Positions 1 through 7,118 of a DNA stretch of 13,704 bases are shown here, one piece after another. The stretch lies in assembly GCA_043746815.1 (NCBI GenBank), contig JAYTQG010000272.1:1-13704 (forward strand), in the 5' to 3' direction. The first letter of the stretch is position 1; each line of letters opens with the position of its first letter. Origin of the DNA: JAYTQG01 sp043746815. Lineage in GTDB: Bacteria > Actinomycetota > Thermoleophilia > Miltoncostaeales > Miltoncostaeaceae. Under the pieces are notes generated by a model. It was not told the origin of the DNA. It saw only the letters and a program-made list of their open reading frames with translations, and searched no databases. The position numbers were made by a program, and so were the translations under genes.

Positions 1-69
1 GAAACTGGGAAGCGCGGCCGCCGGGGCGGTGCCAACGAGCGCGAGCGATAGCGCGGCAATACGTCGCAT
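1..69 (-). CDS. N-terminus of an exported protein, cut by window edge
   Basis: Only the first 23 codons are in the window, reading leftward off the edge. They read MRRIAALSLALVGTAPAAAL and then PSF. This is a classic Sec signal peptide: a short Arg-Arg n-region, a hydrophobic Ala/Leu core and a probable signal-peptidase I site near APAAA or AAAL. A GGAG Shine-Dalgarno sequence lies on the minus strand at 77-80, seven bases before the ATG, and a good promoter lies further upstream (112-141). Both support this as a real gene start. The mature protein is outside the window, so its function cannot be said. It is transcribed divergently from the alcohol dehydrogenase. Confidence 0.6.
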   Translation of the reverse strand, partial: MRRIAALSLALVGTAPAAALPSF

Positions 70-111
70 GGGTCGTCTCCGGGAAGCGGGTCTGCTTGAA
101 CTCTCGCGGCG

Positions 112-141
112 ACCGTAGACCGTCGTCCAGGCGGGTGTCAA
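112..141 (-). promoter_or_regulatory. Putative sigma-70-type promoter for the leftward exported-protein gene
   Basis: On the minus strand there is a perfect -35 hexamer TTGACA (141-136), an 18-bp spacer, and TACGGT (117-112), which matches the TAnnnT pattern of a -10 box. Transcription would start near 105, leaving a leader of about 35 bases that contains the GGAG ribosome site. The rest of the 139-bp divergent region (70-208) must also hold the promoter for the rightward alcohol dehydrogenase. There I see only a weak candidate (TTGCGG around 165, TCAAAT about 18 bases later). Confidence 0.4.
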
Positions 142-208
142 TGACTCCACAGGTGCTGGTGATTGCGGATACGCTCGTCGTGCAATTCAAATCTCAGGAG
201 AGCGTCCC

Positions 209-1258
209 ATGCGTGCCACCGTCTACCACGGCCCCCGCGACATTCGCGTCGATCAGGTCCCCGACGCCACCCTTCGCGCCTCGACGGATGCGCTGCTGCG
301 GGTCACCCACGCCTGTGTCTGTGGCAGCGACCTGTGGCCATACCGTGGTGGCATGGAGATCTACGGCCCTGCGGGCGGCCGCACCGGCCACGAGTTCATG
401 GGTGTGGTCGAGGCCGTTGGCGCCGACGTGCGCACCATTCGCCCGGGCGACCGGGTGATCGCGCCCTTTGCCTACAGCGACGGGACCTGCGAGTTCTGTG
501 CCGAGGATCTTCACACCTCATGCCTGCACGGTGGCTACTGGGGCGGCCAGAATGACGGTGGGCAGGGCGAGGCCGTACGTGTCCCGATGGCCGACGGCAC
601 CCTCGTCGTCCTCCCTGGCGATGTCGATCTTGGCGACGCGGCCTTGGCGGCCAAGATCGCCCCGCTGACCGACGTCGTCGGTACCGGCCACCACGCGGCG
701 CTGTCGGCTGGTGTACGACCGGGTTCAATCGCCATTGTCATCGGCGACGGCGCGGTCGGCCTCTCTGCCACGCTCGCGGCCAAACGCCTTGGCGCTGAGC
801 GCCTCATCGTCTGCGGCCACCACGAGGGCCGCTTGGACATTGCCCGGCGCTTCGGTGCAACCGATGTCATGGCCGAGCGTGGCGCCGAGGCGATCGCCCG
901 TGTCCAGGAAATGACCGGCGGTGGCGCAGCGTCCGTGCTGGAGTGCGTTGGAACCACTGAGTCCATGCGGACCGCCATCGGGATGGCGCGGCCCGGTGGA
1001 ACCGTTGGCTACGTCGGACTCCCCGAGGGCAACGAAGTCGACTTCTTCACCCTCTACGCAAAGAACATCCGCATCGCTGGGGGCGTCGCCCCGGTGCGGG
1101 CCTATCAGGATGAGCTGCTGGCAGACGTCCTGGCGGGCCGCATCGACCCGTCACCGCTGATGGATCACACCGTTGGGCTGGATGACATCGCCGAGGGGTA
1201 CGCGGCGATGGACGAGCGCCGTGCGGTCAAGGTTCTCGTTAACGTCAGCACACCCTAG
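209..1258 (+). CDS. Zinc-dependent alcohol dehydrogenase (medium-chain MDR family)
   Basis: 349 aa, the usual length for zinc alcohol dehydrogenases. The catalytic-zinc ligands are visible: Cys38 in the VCGSD motif and the His61-Glu62 pair in GRTGHEFMG. Asp155 sits in the second-shell region. The structural-zinc lobe is partial, with Cys94, Cys97 and Cys105 but Asp at position 100, so a full four-Cys site is not present. A Rossmann fold follows, with GDGAVGL at 179-185. The second strand ends in CGHHEGR rather than an acidic residue, which suggests NADP(H) over NAD(H); this is inference. The ATG is preceded by AGGAG at good spacing. The family oxidises alcohols or reduces aldehydes in the cytoplasm. 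The substrate cannot be read from sequence. The rhodanese gene starts 39 bases downstream and may be co-transcribed. Confidence 0.88.
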   Translation: MRATVYHGPRDIRVDQVPDATLRASTDALLRVTHACVCGSDLWPYRGGMEIYGPAGGRTGHEFMGVVEAVGADVRTIRPGDRVIAPFAYSDGTCEFCAEDLHTSCLHGGYWGGQNDGGQGEAVRVPMADGTLVVLPGDVDLGDAALAAKIAPLTDVVGTGHHAALSAGVRPGSIAIVIGDGAVGLSATLAAKRLGAERLIVCGHHEGRLDIARRFGATDVMAERGAEAIARVQEMTGGGAASVLECVGTTESMRTAIGMARPGGTVGYVGLPEGNEVDFFTLYAKNIRIAGGVAPVRAYQDELLADVLAGRIDPSPLMDHTVGLDDIAEGYAAMDERRAVKVLVNVSTP

Positions 1259-1297
1259 TAGCGTTCCGCCGTTCGCCCGCACACGAAAAGGACCGCG

Positions 1298-2197
1298 ATG
1301 CCTGCAGCGCATGACCAGGACCCCAGCCTTCTCCAGTACGCCCACCCAGAGCGCCTGGTCACCACGGCATGGCTGGCCGAGCACCTCAGCGACCCTGGGC
1401 TCGTCATCGCCGAGTCCGATGAGGACACACTCCTCTACGAGACCGGACACATCCCCGGCGCGGTCAAGATTGACTGGCACGCGGACCTGAACGACCCCGT
1501 GGCGCGCGACTATGTGAACGCTGAGAACTTTGCAGCGTTGATGCGCGCGAAAGGCATCACCCCGGACACCACGATCGTCTTCTACGGCGACAACTTCAAC
1601 TGGTGGGCGGCCTACGCGCTGTGGGTTTGCAGCCTGTTCGGTCACGCTGATGTCCGCCTACTGGACGGAGGCCGTCAGAAGTGGATCTCCGAGGGCCGCG
1701 AAGTTACCCGCGAGGTACCAACCCCCGCGGTTACGTCATATCCGGCCGTTCAGCGTGACGATGCGACGATCCGTGCCTTCAAAGAGGACGTGCTCGCCCA
1801 CCTCGGCAAGGGCCCACTGGTCGATGTCCGCTCACCGGGAGAGTACTGCGGTGAGATGACCCACATGCCCGACTATCCGCAGGAAGGCGCCCTGCGTGGT
1901 GGTCACATCCCGACCGCCCGGAGCGTCCCATGGAAGAAGGCCGCCAACGACGACGGCACCTTCCGGTCGGCGGATGAGCTCCGCGGGCTCTATGAAGGCG
2001 AGCAGGGCCTGAAGGCTGGCGATGATGTGGTTACCTACTGCCGCATTGGCGAGCGTTCCAGCCACACGTGGTTCGTCCTCACGCACCTTCTCGGCTTCGA
2101 GAACGTACGTAACTACGACGGTTCCTGGGTGGAGTGGGGCAACGCCGTTCGCGTGCCGATCGAGTTCTCGGCCGAACCGGGTTCGGCGCCCGCGTAG
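1298..2197 (+). CDS. Two-domain rhodanese / thiosulfate (or mercaptopyruvate) sulfurtransferase
   Basis: 299 aa with two tandem rhodanese domains, roughly residues 17-135 and 155-285. The N-terminal domain is the inactive one: HIPGAVKIDW is present but there is no active-site Cys. The C-terminal domain has LVDVRSPGEY at 174-183, GHIPTARSVPW at 202-212 and the active-site loop CRIGERSS with Cys248, which carries the persulfide. The Arg-Ile-Gly-Glu-Arg loop is the form seen in actinobacterial thiosulfate sulfurtransferases (CysA/SseA type). Thiosulfate and 3-mercaptopyruvate cannot be told apart with certainty from this loop. The ATG has AAAGGA five bases upstream. The TAG stop shares one base with the GTG start of the SufE-like gene, so the two are almost certainly made together and may exchange sulfur. 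Confidence 0.9.
   Translation: MPAAHDQDPSLLQYAHPERLVTTAWLAEHLSDPGLVIAESDEDTLLYETGHIPGAVKIDWHADLNDPVARDYVNAENFAALMRAKGITPDTTIVFYGDNFNWWAAYALWVCSLFGHADVRLLDGGRQKWISEGREVTREVPTPAVTSYPAVQRDDATIRAFKEDVLAHLGKGPLVDVRSPGEYCGEMTHMPDYPQEGALRGGHIPTARSVPWKKAANDDGTFRSADELRGLYEGEQGLKAGDDVVTYCRIGERSSHTWFVLTHLLGFENVRNYDGSWVEWGNAVRVPIEFSAEPGSAPA
2171..2187 (+). promoter_or_regulatory. Hairpin just upstream of the sufE start codon
   Basis: A perfect 7-bp stem (GCCGAAC at 2171-2177, GTTCGGC at 2181-2187) with a 3-base loop lies inside the last rhodanese codons. It ends nine bases before the sufE GTG at 2197, where a Shine-Dalgarno sequence would be expected. No such sequence is visible. The structure is clear in the sequence. 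A role in blocking independent initiation and forcing coupled translation is inference. Confidence 0.35.
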
Positions 2198-2631
2198 TGC
2201 CCCTTCGCCCCGAACTCCAGGAAATCGTCGACGACTTCGCGGACGCACCGAAGGAGCTGCGCCTTGCGATCCTCCTGGAGTTCGCAGATGGCCTTCCTCC
2301 CCTGCCCGAGCGACTGCGGGAGGCGGGAGCGCTCGATCGCGTTCATGAGTGCCAGACGCCCTTCTTCGTCACCGCAGAATCCCTACCCGACGGCCGCGTC
2401 GAGTTATGGTTTGACGCCCCGCCTGGGGCCCCGACGACACGTGGGTATGCAGGAGTCTTGCGCGCGGGCCTCTCGGGCGGGACCCGAGATGAGGTCCTTG
2501 AAACACCGGTGGACTTTTTCACCGCAATGAAGCTCTCGGAGCTGATCTCCCCCTTGCGCCTTCGCGGCATGGGCGCCATTTTAGGTCACATCAAACGCCG
2601 GGTCATCGACTTGACCGGAGTGGCCGGATGA
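2197..2631 (+). CDS. sufE: SufE-family sulfur acceptor protein
   Basis: 144 aa from the GTG at 2197, matching the usual SufE length (about 140). The longer upstream reading would lie inside the rhodanese gene, so I reject it. The conserved LQEIVDDFADAP start, the LLEFADGLPPLPERL segment and the reactive-cysteine motif VHECQTP (Cys52, equivalent to E. coli SufE Cys51) are present. SufE proteins accept a persulfide on this Cys and pass it on, usually from SufS to the SufBCD iron-sulfur scaffold. No SufS lies here; the rhodanese is the direct neighbour and overlaps by one base. In Mycobacterium tuberculosis the rhodanese SseA and a SufE-like protein are also neighbours, so a rhodanese-to-SufE relay is plausible. 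The stop overlaps the next ATG (ATGA). Confidence 0.85.
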   Translation: MPLRPELQEIVDDFADAPKELRLAILLEFADGLPPLPERLREAGALDRVHECQTPFFVTAESLPDGRVELWFDAPPGAPTTRGYAGVLRAGLSGGTRDEVLETPVDFFTAMKLSELISPLRLRGMGAILGHIKRRVIDLTGVAG

Positions 2632-2969
2632 TCCTGAATCACCTCGCGCTGACGGTGAGCAGCCGTACGCGCTCGGCAGCGTTCTACGGTGAGCATTTCG
2701 GCATGACCGAACGCATGCACGAGGACGATCACATGCTGGTTCTGCGTGCTCACGGATGCCTGCTGACGTTGAGCGAGGGCGTCGTTCCTCGAGAGTTGCC
2801 CAATACGAATCACTTCGGTTTTCAGGCACCGAATCGGGATGCGGTTCACCAGGCGCGTGAGCAGTTCCGGCTTGCGGGGGTGACGGAGACGGAATGGCAG
2901 GACGACGGAATGGTCCGTGTGCAGGTGCTTGACCCCGATGGATATCGCGTCGAGCTGTTTGACTACTGA
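2628..2969 (+). CDS. VOC-superfamily (glyoxalase/bleomycin-resistance fold) protein
   Basis: 113 aa, one vicinal-oxygen-chelate domain made of two beta-alpha-beta-beta-beta units. Typical marks are NHLALTVSS at the start, NHFGFQ at the start of the second unit and DPDGYRVELFDY at the end. Candidate metal ligands are His5, Glu50, His62 and Glu109, which fits an active metal site. Members include glyoxalase I, dioxygenases, fosfomycin-resistance thiol transferases and bleomycin-binding proteins. The sequence does not single out one of these. The ATG overlaps the sufE stop by four bases, so it belongs to the rhodanese-sufE operon and may act on a thiol, persulfide or reactive aldehyde there; that link is inference. 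Confidence 0.8.
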   Translation: MILNHLALTVSSRTRSAAFYGEHFGMTERMHEDDHMLVLRAHGCLLTLSEGVVPRELPNTNHFGFQAPNRDAVHQAREQFRLAGVTETEWQDDGMVRVQVLDPDGYRVELFDY

Positions 2970-2979
2970 GCACCTGCCC

Positions 2980-2995
2980 GCGCCAACGTTGGCGC
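2980..2995. repeat. Perfect 16-bp palindrome downstream of the VOC gene
   Basis: GCGCCAACGTTGGCGC reads identically on both strands and begins 11 bases after the VOC stop codon. No T-run follows on either side, so it is a poor intrinsic terminator. Its length and central CG resemble LacI-family operators, so a regulator site for the downstream glycosylase is possible. A simple 3' mRNA-end hairpin is equally possible. The remainder of the 170-bp gap (2970-3139) shows only a short GC-rich hairpin near 3080-3095 and the ribosome site of the next gene. Confidence 0.4.
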
Positions 2996-3139
2996 ACGCC
3001 TGAGACATCCATCCCGCACGCCGACACACCATTCTTCCTACGCTTTAACCGGGAGGTGGTCCGGGGTGGCCCCTGGCGAAGCGACGCGAGAGTCGCGGGC
3101 AGCGCGCCCGGTGCTGGCCTGCATCCGTAGGATCGGCTG

Positions 3140-4012
3140 ATGCCAGGACAGTTTTCGATCACCCCAACCGGCCCCTTCTCCCTCGCCCAGGCGGCGGGCT
3201 TTGGCTTCGGGCCGCGCGAGGCAGAGGACTTCGACGGGACGATGCGCCTCGCCTTCTGCGCGGATGACCTCACCCATGGCGTCGGGGTCGCGCTGACCGA
3301 AGACGATGCCGGGGTTATCCACGGAACCGTCCAGGGCGACGCCGAGACCTTGGACGTTCGAACTCAGACGGCCCGCATCTTGTCGTTGGATCACGACGGC
3401 GCGGATTGGCTGGAGGTCGGGGGCCGCGACCCGGTCATCGGCCGCCTTCAACAGCAGTACGCGGGCCTTCGACCGGTGCTCTTCCATTCCCCATATGAGG
3501 CGGCCGCATGGTCGGTCATCAGCGCCCGGCGCGGGCGTCGTCAGGCAATGAACACGCGGGATCGGATCTCAGAGGCCCTCGGCGAGCGCTTCACGGTGGC
3601 AGGCCATGCGATGTGGGCCTTCCCCACGCCGGAGCGTTTGCTGACCGTGACGGAAACCAGCGACCTCGGTCCGATGCGCGTCGAACGGCTCCGCGCGGTC
3701 GCCGCGGCGGCCACGAACGGCGCACTCGACGCAGACCGACTCCGGGCAATGGGTGCGGATTCAGCGATCATCGAACTGCAAGAACTCCCCGGCATCGGCC
3801 CCTTCTACGCCATGCTCATCGCGATCCGTGCGACCGGCTTTGCCGATGCGACGCCACCGGAGGAAGGCCGTGTGCTCGTGGCCGCCCAACGCCAGTACGG
3901 CGACGCGATGCCAGATTATGCGGCGCTTGTCGAGCACTCCAAGGTCTGGAGCCCCTTCCGGGTCTGGGCGACGGTCCTTCTGCGCGTCTCCGAAGAACGC
4001 CGCGTCCACTAA
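3140..4012 (+). CDS. AlkA-like HhH-GPD DNA glycosylase (3-methyladenine DNA glycosylase II family)
   Basis: 290 aa, matching AlkA length. An N-terminal beta-rich domain (about 1-110) precedes the HhH-GPD domain. The helix-hairpin-helix is LPGIGPFYA at 216-224. A gap-free alignment by eye with E. coli AlkA continues through the helix AMLIAIRATGFADATPPEE. The catalytic Asp238 of AlkA falls on Glu242 here. The final SPFRVWATVLL helix matches the AlkA region containing Trp272. The family removes alkylated bases such as 3-methyladenine from DNA. The Asp-to-Glu change leaves activity uncertain, although I recall related actinobacterial proteins that also lack Asp there. An AGGA lies seven bases before the ATG. 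The gene stands alone after a 170-bp gap, and its TAA overlaps the stop of the convergent ridA by four bases. Confidence 0.82.
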   Translation: MPGQFSITPTGPFSLAQAAGFGFGPREAEDFDGTMRLAFCADDLTHGVGVALTEDDAGVIHGTVQGDAETLDVRTQTARILSLDHDGADWLEVGGRDPVIGRLQQQYAGLRPVLFHSPYEAAAWSVISARRGRRQAMNTRDRISEALGERFTVAGHAMWAFPTPERLLTVTETSDLGPMRVERLRAVAAAATNGALDADRLRAMGADSAIIELQELPGIGPFYAMLIAIRATGFADATPPEEGRVLVAAQRQYGDAMPDYAALVEHSKVWSPFRVWATVLLRVSEERRVH

Positions 4013-4398
4013 CTCCGGACTGCGACAGCCTCGATCTCGACGCGTGCGCCAAGTGGCAGGGCCGCAACACCGACCGTCGCGCGAGCAGGTGCGTGATCAC
4101 CAAAGACGGACGCGTAGACAGCGTTCATCGCGGGGAAATCCGTCATATCGGTGAGGAACACCGTGGTCTTGACGACATCGGCGAGTCCGGCTCCGGCAGC
4201 CTCCAGGATGGCGGCAATGTTCGCGAGTGACTGCGCCGTTTGGGCTCCCACTTCGTCGGCGACCAGCTGTCCCGTGGCCGGGTCGACGGGTACCTGACCC
4301 GACACCCAAATGGTCTCCCCAGGAGCGGCGACAATCGCCTGACTGTAGGGAGCGCCCGCGACCGGCGCGGGTGCCAGATCGGTTCGAATCACCCTCAT
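4009..4398 (-). CDS. ridA: RidA-family enamine/imine deaminase
   Basis: 129 aa, full length for the YjgF/YER057c/UK114 (RidA) family. Hallmarks are APYSQAIVA at 16-24 (Tyr18, Ser19), VSGQVPVDPATG at 32-43, LADVVKTTVFLTDMTDFPAMN at 72-92, and the catalytic segment with Arg106 in PARATVGVAALP followed by VEIEAVA (Glu121). Arg106 is the residue that binds the carboxylate of 2-aminoacrylate and related imines, so deaminase activity is likely. RidA hydrolyses reactive enamines or imines released by PLP enzymes, protecting them from damage. It is the last gene of the murA-his run; its ATG overlaps the hisF stop (ATGA). Its TAG is shared antiparallel with the alkA-like TAA, leaving no room for a dedicated terminator. 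Confidence 0.9.
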   Translation of the reverse strand: MRVIRTDLAPAPVAGAPYSQAIVAAPGETIWVSGQVPVDPATGQLVADEVGAQTAQSLANIAAILEAAGAGLADVVKTTVFLTDMTDFPAMNAVYASVFGDHAPARATVGVAALPLGARVEIEAVAVRS

Positions 4399-5168
4399 CG
4401 TTTCTCGCTATTCGTCTGGCGGACCGGCACGCCCGCAGCTGACATCGCTGCCTTCACCTCAGCCACGGTATACACCCCATCGTGAAAGACCGAGGCCGCA
4501 AGCACCGCGTCGGCATGACCCTCCGTGACGGCCTTCGCGAAGTGATCAAGGTGTCCAGCGCCGCCCGAGGCGATGACGGGAACCCCAACCCGGTCGCCAA
4601 TCGCCGCGAGCAGTTCGGTGTCGAAGCCATCGAGCGTCCCATCGCGGTCCATACTCGTGACAAGCAGCTCACCCGCACCACGCGACGCAGCCTCCGCGGC
4701 CCACTCCACCGCTTCCCGGCCGGTTTCGAGGCGCCCTCCGCTCAGGTACACCTCCCAACCGGTGCCGTCCGCACGCCGTTTCGCGTCGATCGCGACCACA
4801 ATGCACTGCGAGCCAAATCGCGCAGCGCCCCGTTCAATCAGACTAGGATCGCGAACCGCCGCGGAGTTCAGCGAGACCTTGTCCGCCCCTGCAGCCAACA
4901 CCGCATAGATGTCGTCGGCGCTCCGCAGGCCACCGCCAATGGTGAACGGGATGAAGACCGTCTGCGCCGTCTTCTCGGCAAGCTCGACGATGGTGGCGCG
5001 CCCCTCGTGGGTCGCCGTGATGTCCAGAAAGACGACCTCGTCGGCGCCAGCAGCGTCGTAGCGAGACGCAAGCTCAACGGGATCTCCAGCATCGCGCAGA
5101 CCGACGAAGTTGACGCCCTTCACCACCCGGCCGGACCGGACGTCCAAGCACGGGATGACGCGAATCAT
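4395..5168 (-). CDS. hisF: Imidazole glycerol phosphate synthase, cyclase subunit HisF
   Basis: 257 aa from the ATG at 5168, giving the standard start MIRVIPCLDVRSGRVVKG. A longer upstream reading would only extend into hisA and is rejected. It is a (beta-alpha)8 barrel. Catalytic Asp9 (in PCLDV) and Asp128 (in VAIDAKR) match Asp11 and Asp130 of the Thermotoga enzyme. Phosphate-binding motifs are FTIGGGLRS at 75-83, the SMDRDGT loop at 172-178 and IASGGAG at 199-205. HisF uses ammonia channelled from HisH to turn PRFAR into imidazole glycerol phosphate and AICAR. The start overlaps the hisA stop and the stop overlaps the ridA start, each by four bases (ATGA). Confidence 0.97.
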   Translation of the reverse strand: MIRVIPCLDVRSGRVVKGVNFVGLRDAGDPVELASRYDAAGADEVVFLDITATHEGRATIVELAEKTAQTVFIPFTIGGGLRSADDIYAVLAAGADKVSLNSAAVRDPSLIERGAARFGSQCIVVAIDAKRRADGTGWEVYLSGGRLETGREAVEWAAEAASRGAGELLVTSMDRDGTLDGFDTELLAAIGDRVGVPVIASGGAGHLDHFAKAVTEGHADAVLAASVFHDGVYTVAEVKAAMSAAGVPVRQTNSEKR

Positions 5169-5908
5169 CGGCGCTTGGGCGTCGCCAGTGCCGCAATCGC
5201 ATCGGGAATTGTGAAGCGTCCTTCGTAGAGCGCACGGCCGACAATCACGCCGGACAGGTTTGGCAGCTTCAGCTCCCGAAGCGCGCGAAGGTCGTCGAGC
5301 GACGAGACCCCGCCTGAGGCGATGATCTCGACCCCGCTGGCGGCGCCAGCGACACGACGAAGCGCGGAGAGGTTTGGGCCGCCGAGCATGCCATCCCTTC
5401 CGATGTCCGTGTAGAGGATGTGGCGAACGCCGACTTTGGCGAGGTCGACCGCCGTTTGTTTGGCGTCCACGTCCGTCACCTTCGTCCATCCGTGGGTGGC
5501 GATCTTGCCCTCCTTGGCATCCAGGGCCACCACAAGTCGATCGCCGAGGCGCGTGACCGCCCAGCGCATGAGGTCCTCATCCTCGATGACGGCCGTGCCA
5601 ACGACAAGGCGCTGAACACCCGTGGCGAGCGCCGTCTCGATGGCCGCACGACTGCGAAGTCCGCCGCCGAGCTGCACGGGGCCACGGGCGATGGCGGCAA
5701 TCGCCGCGACCACAGGCGCATGTGCGGGCGCGCCTTCCCGGGCGCCGGTGAGGTCCACGACGTGCAGTGCCTGGGCCCCCGCGGCGAAGAACTGCGTGGC
5801 CTGTTCGACGGGGTCCTCGTTGAAGGTCGTGGACTGCGCAAAATCGCCTTGGATCAGCCGGACCGCTTTGCCTTCGTGGATATCAATCGCGGGGTAGAGC
5901 GTTATCAC
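5165..5908 (-). CDS. hisA: ProFAR isomerase HisA
   Basis: 247 aa, full length. It is the HisF paralogue with the same barrel fold: catalytic Asp9 in YPAIDIHEGK and Asp130 in VALDAKEG, phosphate loops QLGGGLRS at 79-86 and IIASGGVSS at 195-203, and YTDIGRDGML at 166-175. It opens the ribose ring of ProFAR by an Amadori rearrangement to give PRFAR, the HisHF substrate. The sequence looks like canonical HisA and not like the dual-function PriA (HisA/TrpF) of most Actinobacteria, which is useful for placing the organism. It starts with GTG at 5908, overlapping the hisH stop as GTGA, and its stop overlaps the hisF ATG. Confidence 0.97.
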   Translation of the reverse strand: MITLYPAIDIHEGKAVRLIQGDFAQSTTFNEDPVEQATQFFAAGAQALHVVDLTGAREGAPAHAPVVAAIAAIARGPVQLGGGLRSRAAIETALATGVQRLVVGTAVIEDEDLMRWAVTRLGDRLVVALDAKEGKIATHGWTKVTDVDAKQTAVDLAKVGVRHILYTDIGRDGMLGGPNLSALRRVAGAASGVEIIASGGVSSLDDLRALRELKLPNLSGVIVGRALYEGRFTIPDAIAALATPKRR

Positions 5909-6534
5909 GCGGGTGTCCTCGAGGTACGAGCGGCGACTCCACTCAACCAGCCGCTCAGGAGTCGAAGCCCGACGTTGCTGGACTTTTCAGGATGGAACTG
6001 GACACCCATCAGGTCTGGCCCCCCGGCTGCAGCGCAAAACAACCCGCCGTGGTCGGCCGTTGCCAAAACCTGCGCCGGGTCGTTGGGTTTGCACACAAAG
6101 CTGTGAACGAAGTAGAAAGCCTCCGCTGTGGTCTCTCTTCGCTCGTCGCCCCAGGAGACATTCCGCCACCCGATATTCGGAACCTTCAATGAGGTCTGAA
6201 GGCGCCGGACAGAGCCCGAGATGAGACCAAGTCCACGCGCGCCCGGGCTCTCCTCACTGTCGTCAAACAGGAGCTGCATGCCGAGGCAAATCCCCAGAAG
6301 TGGCGTACCTTCACGAACGGCGTCGCGGGCAGCCTCGTCAAGCCCCTGTTCCGCGAGTTGCTTGGTGGCTTGCCCAAAATTGCCAACTCCCGGAAGCACA
6401 ACGGCGTCGACTCCGTGTGCCTCCGCGGGGCCGCGTGCGACGACAACCTCGGCGCCAACGTACTCGAGCGCCTTCGTCACGCTGGCAAGATTGCTCATCC
6501 GATAGTCAAACACCGCAACGCGGACTGCCGTCAC
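5905..6534 (-). CDS. hisH: Imidazole glycerol phosphate synthase, glutamine amidotransferase subunit HisH
   Basis: 209 aa, full length class-I glutamine amidotransferase. The catalytic triad is visible: Cys83 in GICLGMQLLF, His181 and Glu183 in GVQFHPEKS. The oxyanion-strand motif is LPGVGNFG at 47-54, and VPNIGW at 118-123 is the segment that contacts HisF. HisH hydrolyses glutamine and feeds ammonia through the HisF barrel. It starts with GTG at 6534, overlapping the hisB stop as GTGA. hisA lies between hisH and hisF, the common bacterial order, so the complex subunits are made from one message. Confidence 0.97.
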   Translation of the reverse strand: MTAVRVAVFDYRMSNLASVTKALEYVGAEVVVARGPAEAHGVDAVVLPGVGNFGQATKQLAEQGLDEAARDAVREGTPLLGICLGMQLLFDDSEESPGARGLGLISGSVRRLQTSLKVPNIGWRNVSWGDERRETTAEAFYFVHSFVCKPNDPAQVLATADHGGLFCAAAGGPDLMGVQFHPEKSSNVGLRLLSGWLSGVAARTSRTPA

Positions 6535-7118
6535 AGGCTGCCTTTGGTGGACGGAATCCCGGCCACACGGGGATCAACGCGGATCGCTGCACCCAGCGCC
6601 CGGGCCACGCCCTTGATCGCGCCCTCCACGATGTGGTGCGCGTTCCCGCCAGCGAGCTGCCGAACGTGGAGGGTCAATCTCGCGTGGTTGACAAGCCCCC
6701 GCAGAAACTCGGTCAGACACTCGACTTCGAATCCGCCGATGACGGCCACAGGAAGGTCAAGGTCGCTGACCAGTAGCGGACGCCCCGAACAATCGACGGC
6801 GATCTGGATCAGCACCTCGTCCATGGGCAGGACGAAGTTCCCGTAGCGGGCGATCCCGGACCGGTCGCCCAGCGCTGCGTCGAGTGCCTGGCCAAGGGTG
6901 ATCCCAACATCTTCGATCGTGTGGTGGCTGCCCGTCTCAAGATCGCCCGTCGCGGTGACCTCAAGATCAACGAGCGCGTGACGCGCGAAGAGGACGAGCA
7001 GGTGGTCGAGAAATCCGACGCCCGTCGCGATCTTCGCAGTTCCGGCGCCGTCCAGATCGAGACGCACGGAAATGTCCGTCTCCCCGGTCGTGCGGGTGAT
7101 TGCGGCACTGCGACTCAT
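6531..7118 (-). CDS. hisB: Imidazoleglycerol-phosphate dehydratase (monofunctional HisB)
   Basis: 195 aa, the length of the stand-alone dehydratase. There is no fused histidinol-phosphatase domain as in E. coli. Two half-domain metal-binding motifs are clear: GFLDHLL at 35-41, HHTIEDVGI at 65-73 and HHIVEGAIKG at 161-170. The typical tail IPSTKGSL is present. Manganese-bound HisB dehydrates imidazole glycerol phosphate to imidazole acetol phosphate. The next enzyme, HisC, and the phosphatase are not encoded in the window. The ATG overlaps the hisD stop (ATGA). Confidence 0.97.
   Translation of the reverse strand: MSRSAAITRTTGETDISVRLDLDGAGTAKIATGVGFLDHLLVLFARHALVDLEVTATGDLETGSHHTIEDVGITLGQALDAALGDRSGIARYGNFVLPMDEVLIQIAVDCSGRPLLVSDLDLPVAVIGGFEVECLTEFLRGLVNHARLTLHVRQLAGGNAHHIVEGAIKGVARALGAAIRVDPRVAGIPSTKGSL

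Noticed and set aside
2581..3273. 230-codon minus-strand frame opposite the VOC gene and the following gap
   Set aside because: No domain. It covers a real plus-strand gene with metal ligands and has no ribosome site supporting it.
5169..5489. 107-codon N-terminal extension of HisF
   Set aside because: The extension is a shadow of hisA. HisF proteins start at MIRVIPCLD, and the ATG at 5168 makes the operon-typical ATGA overlap.
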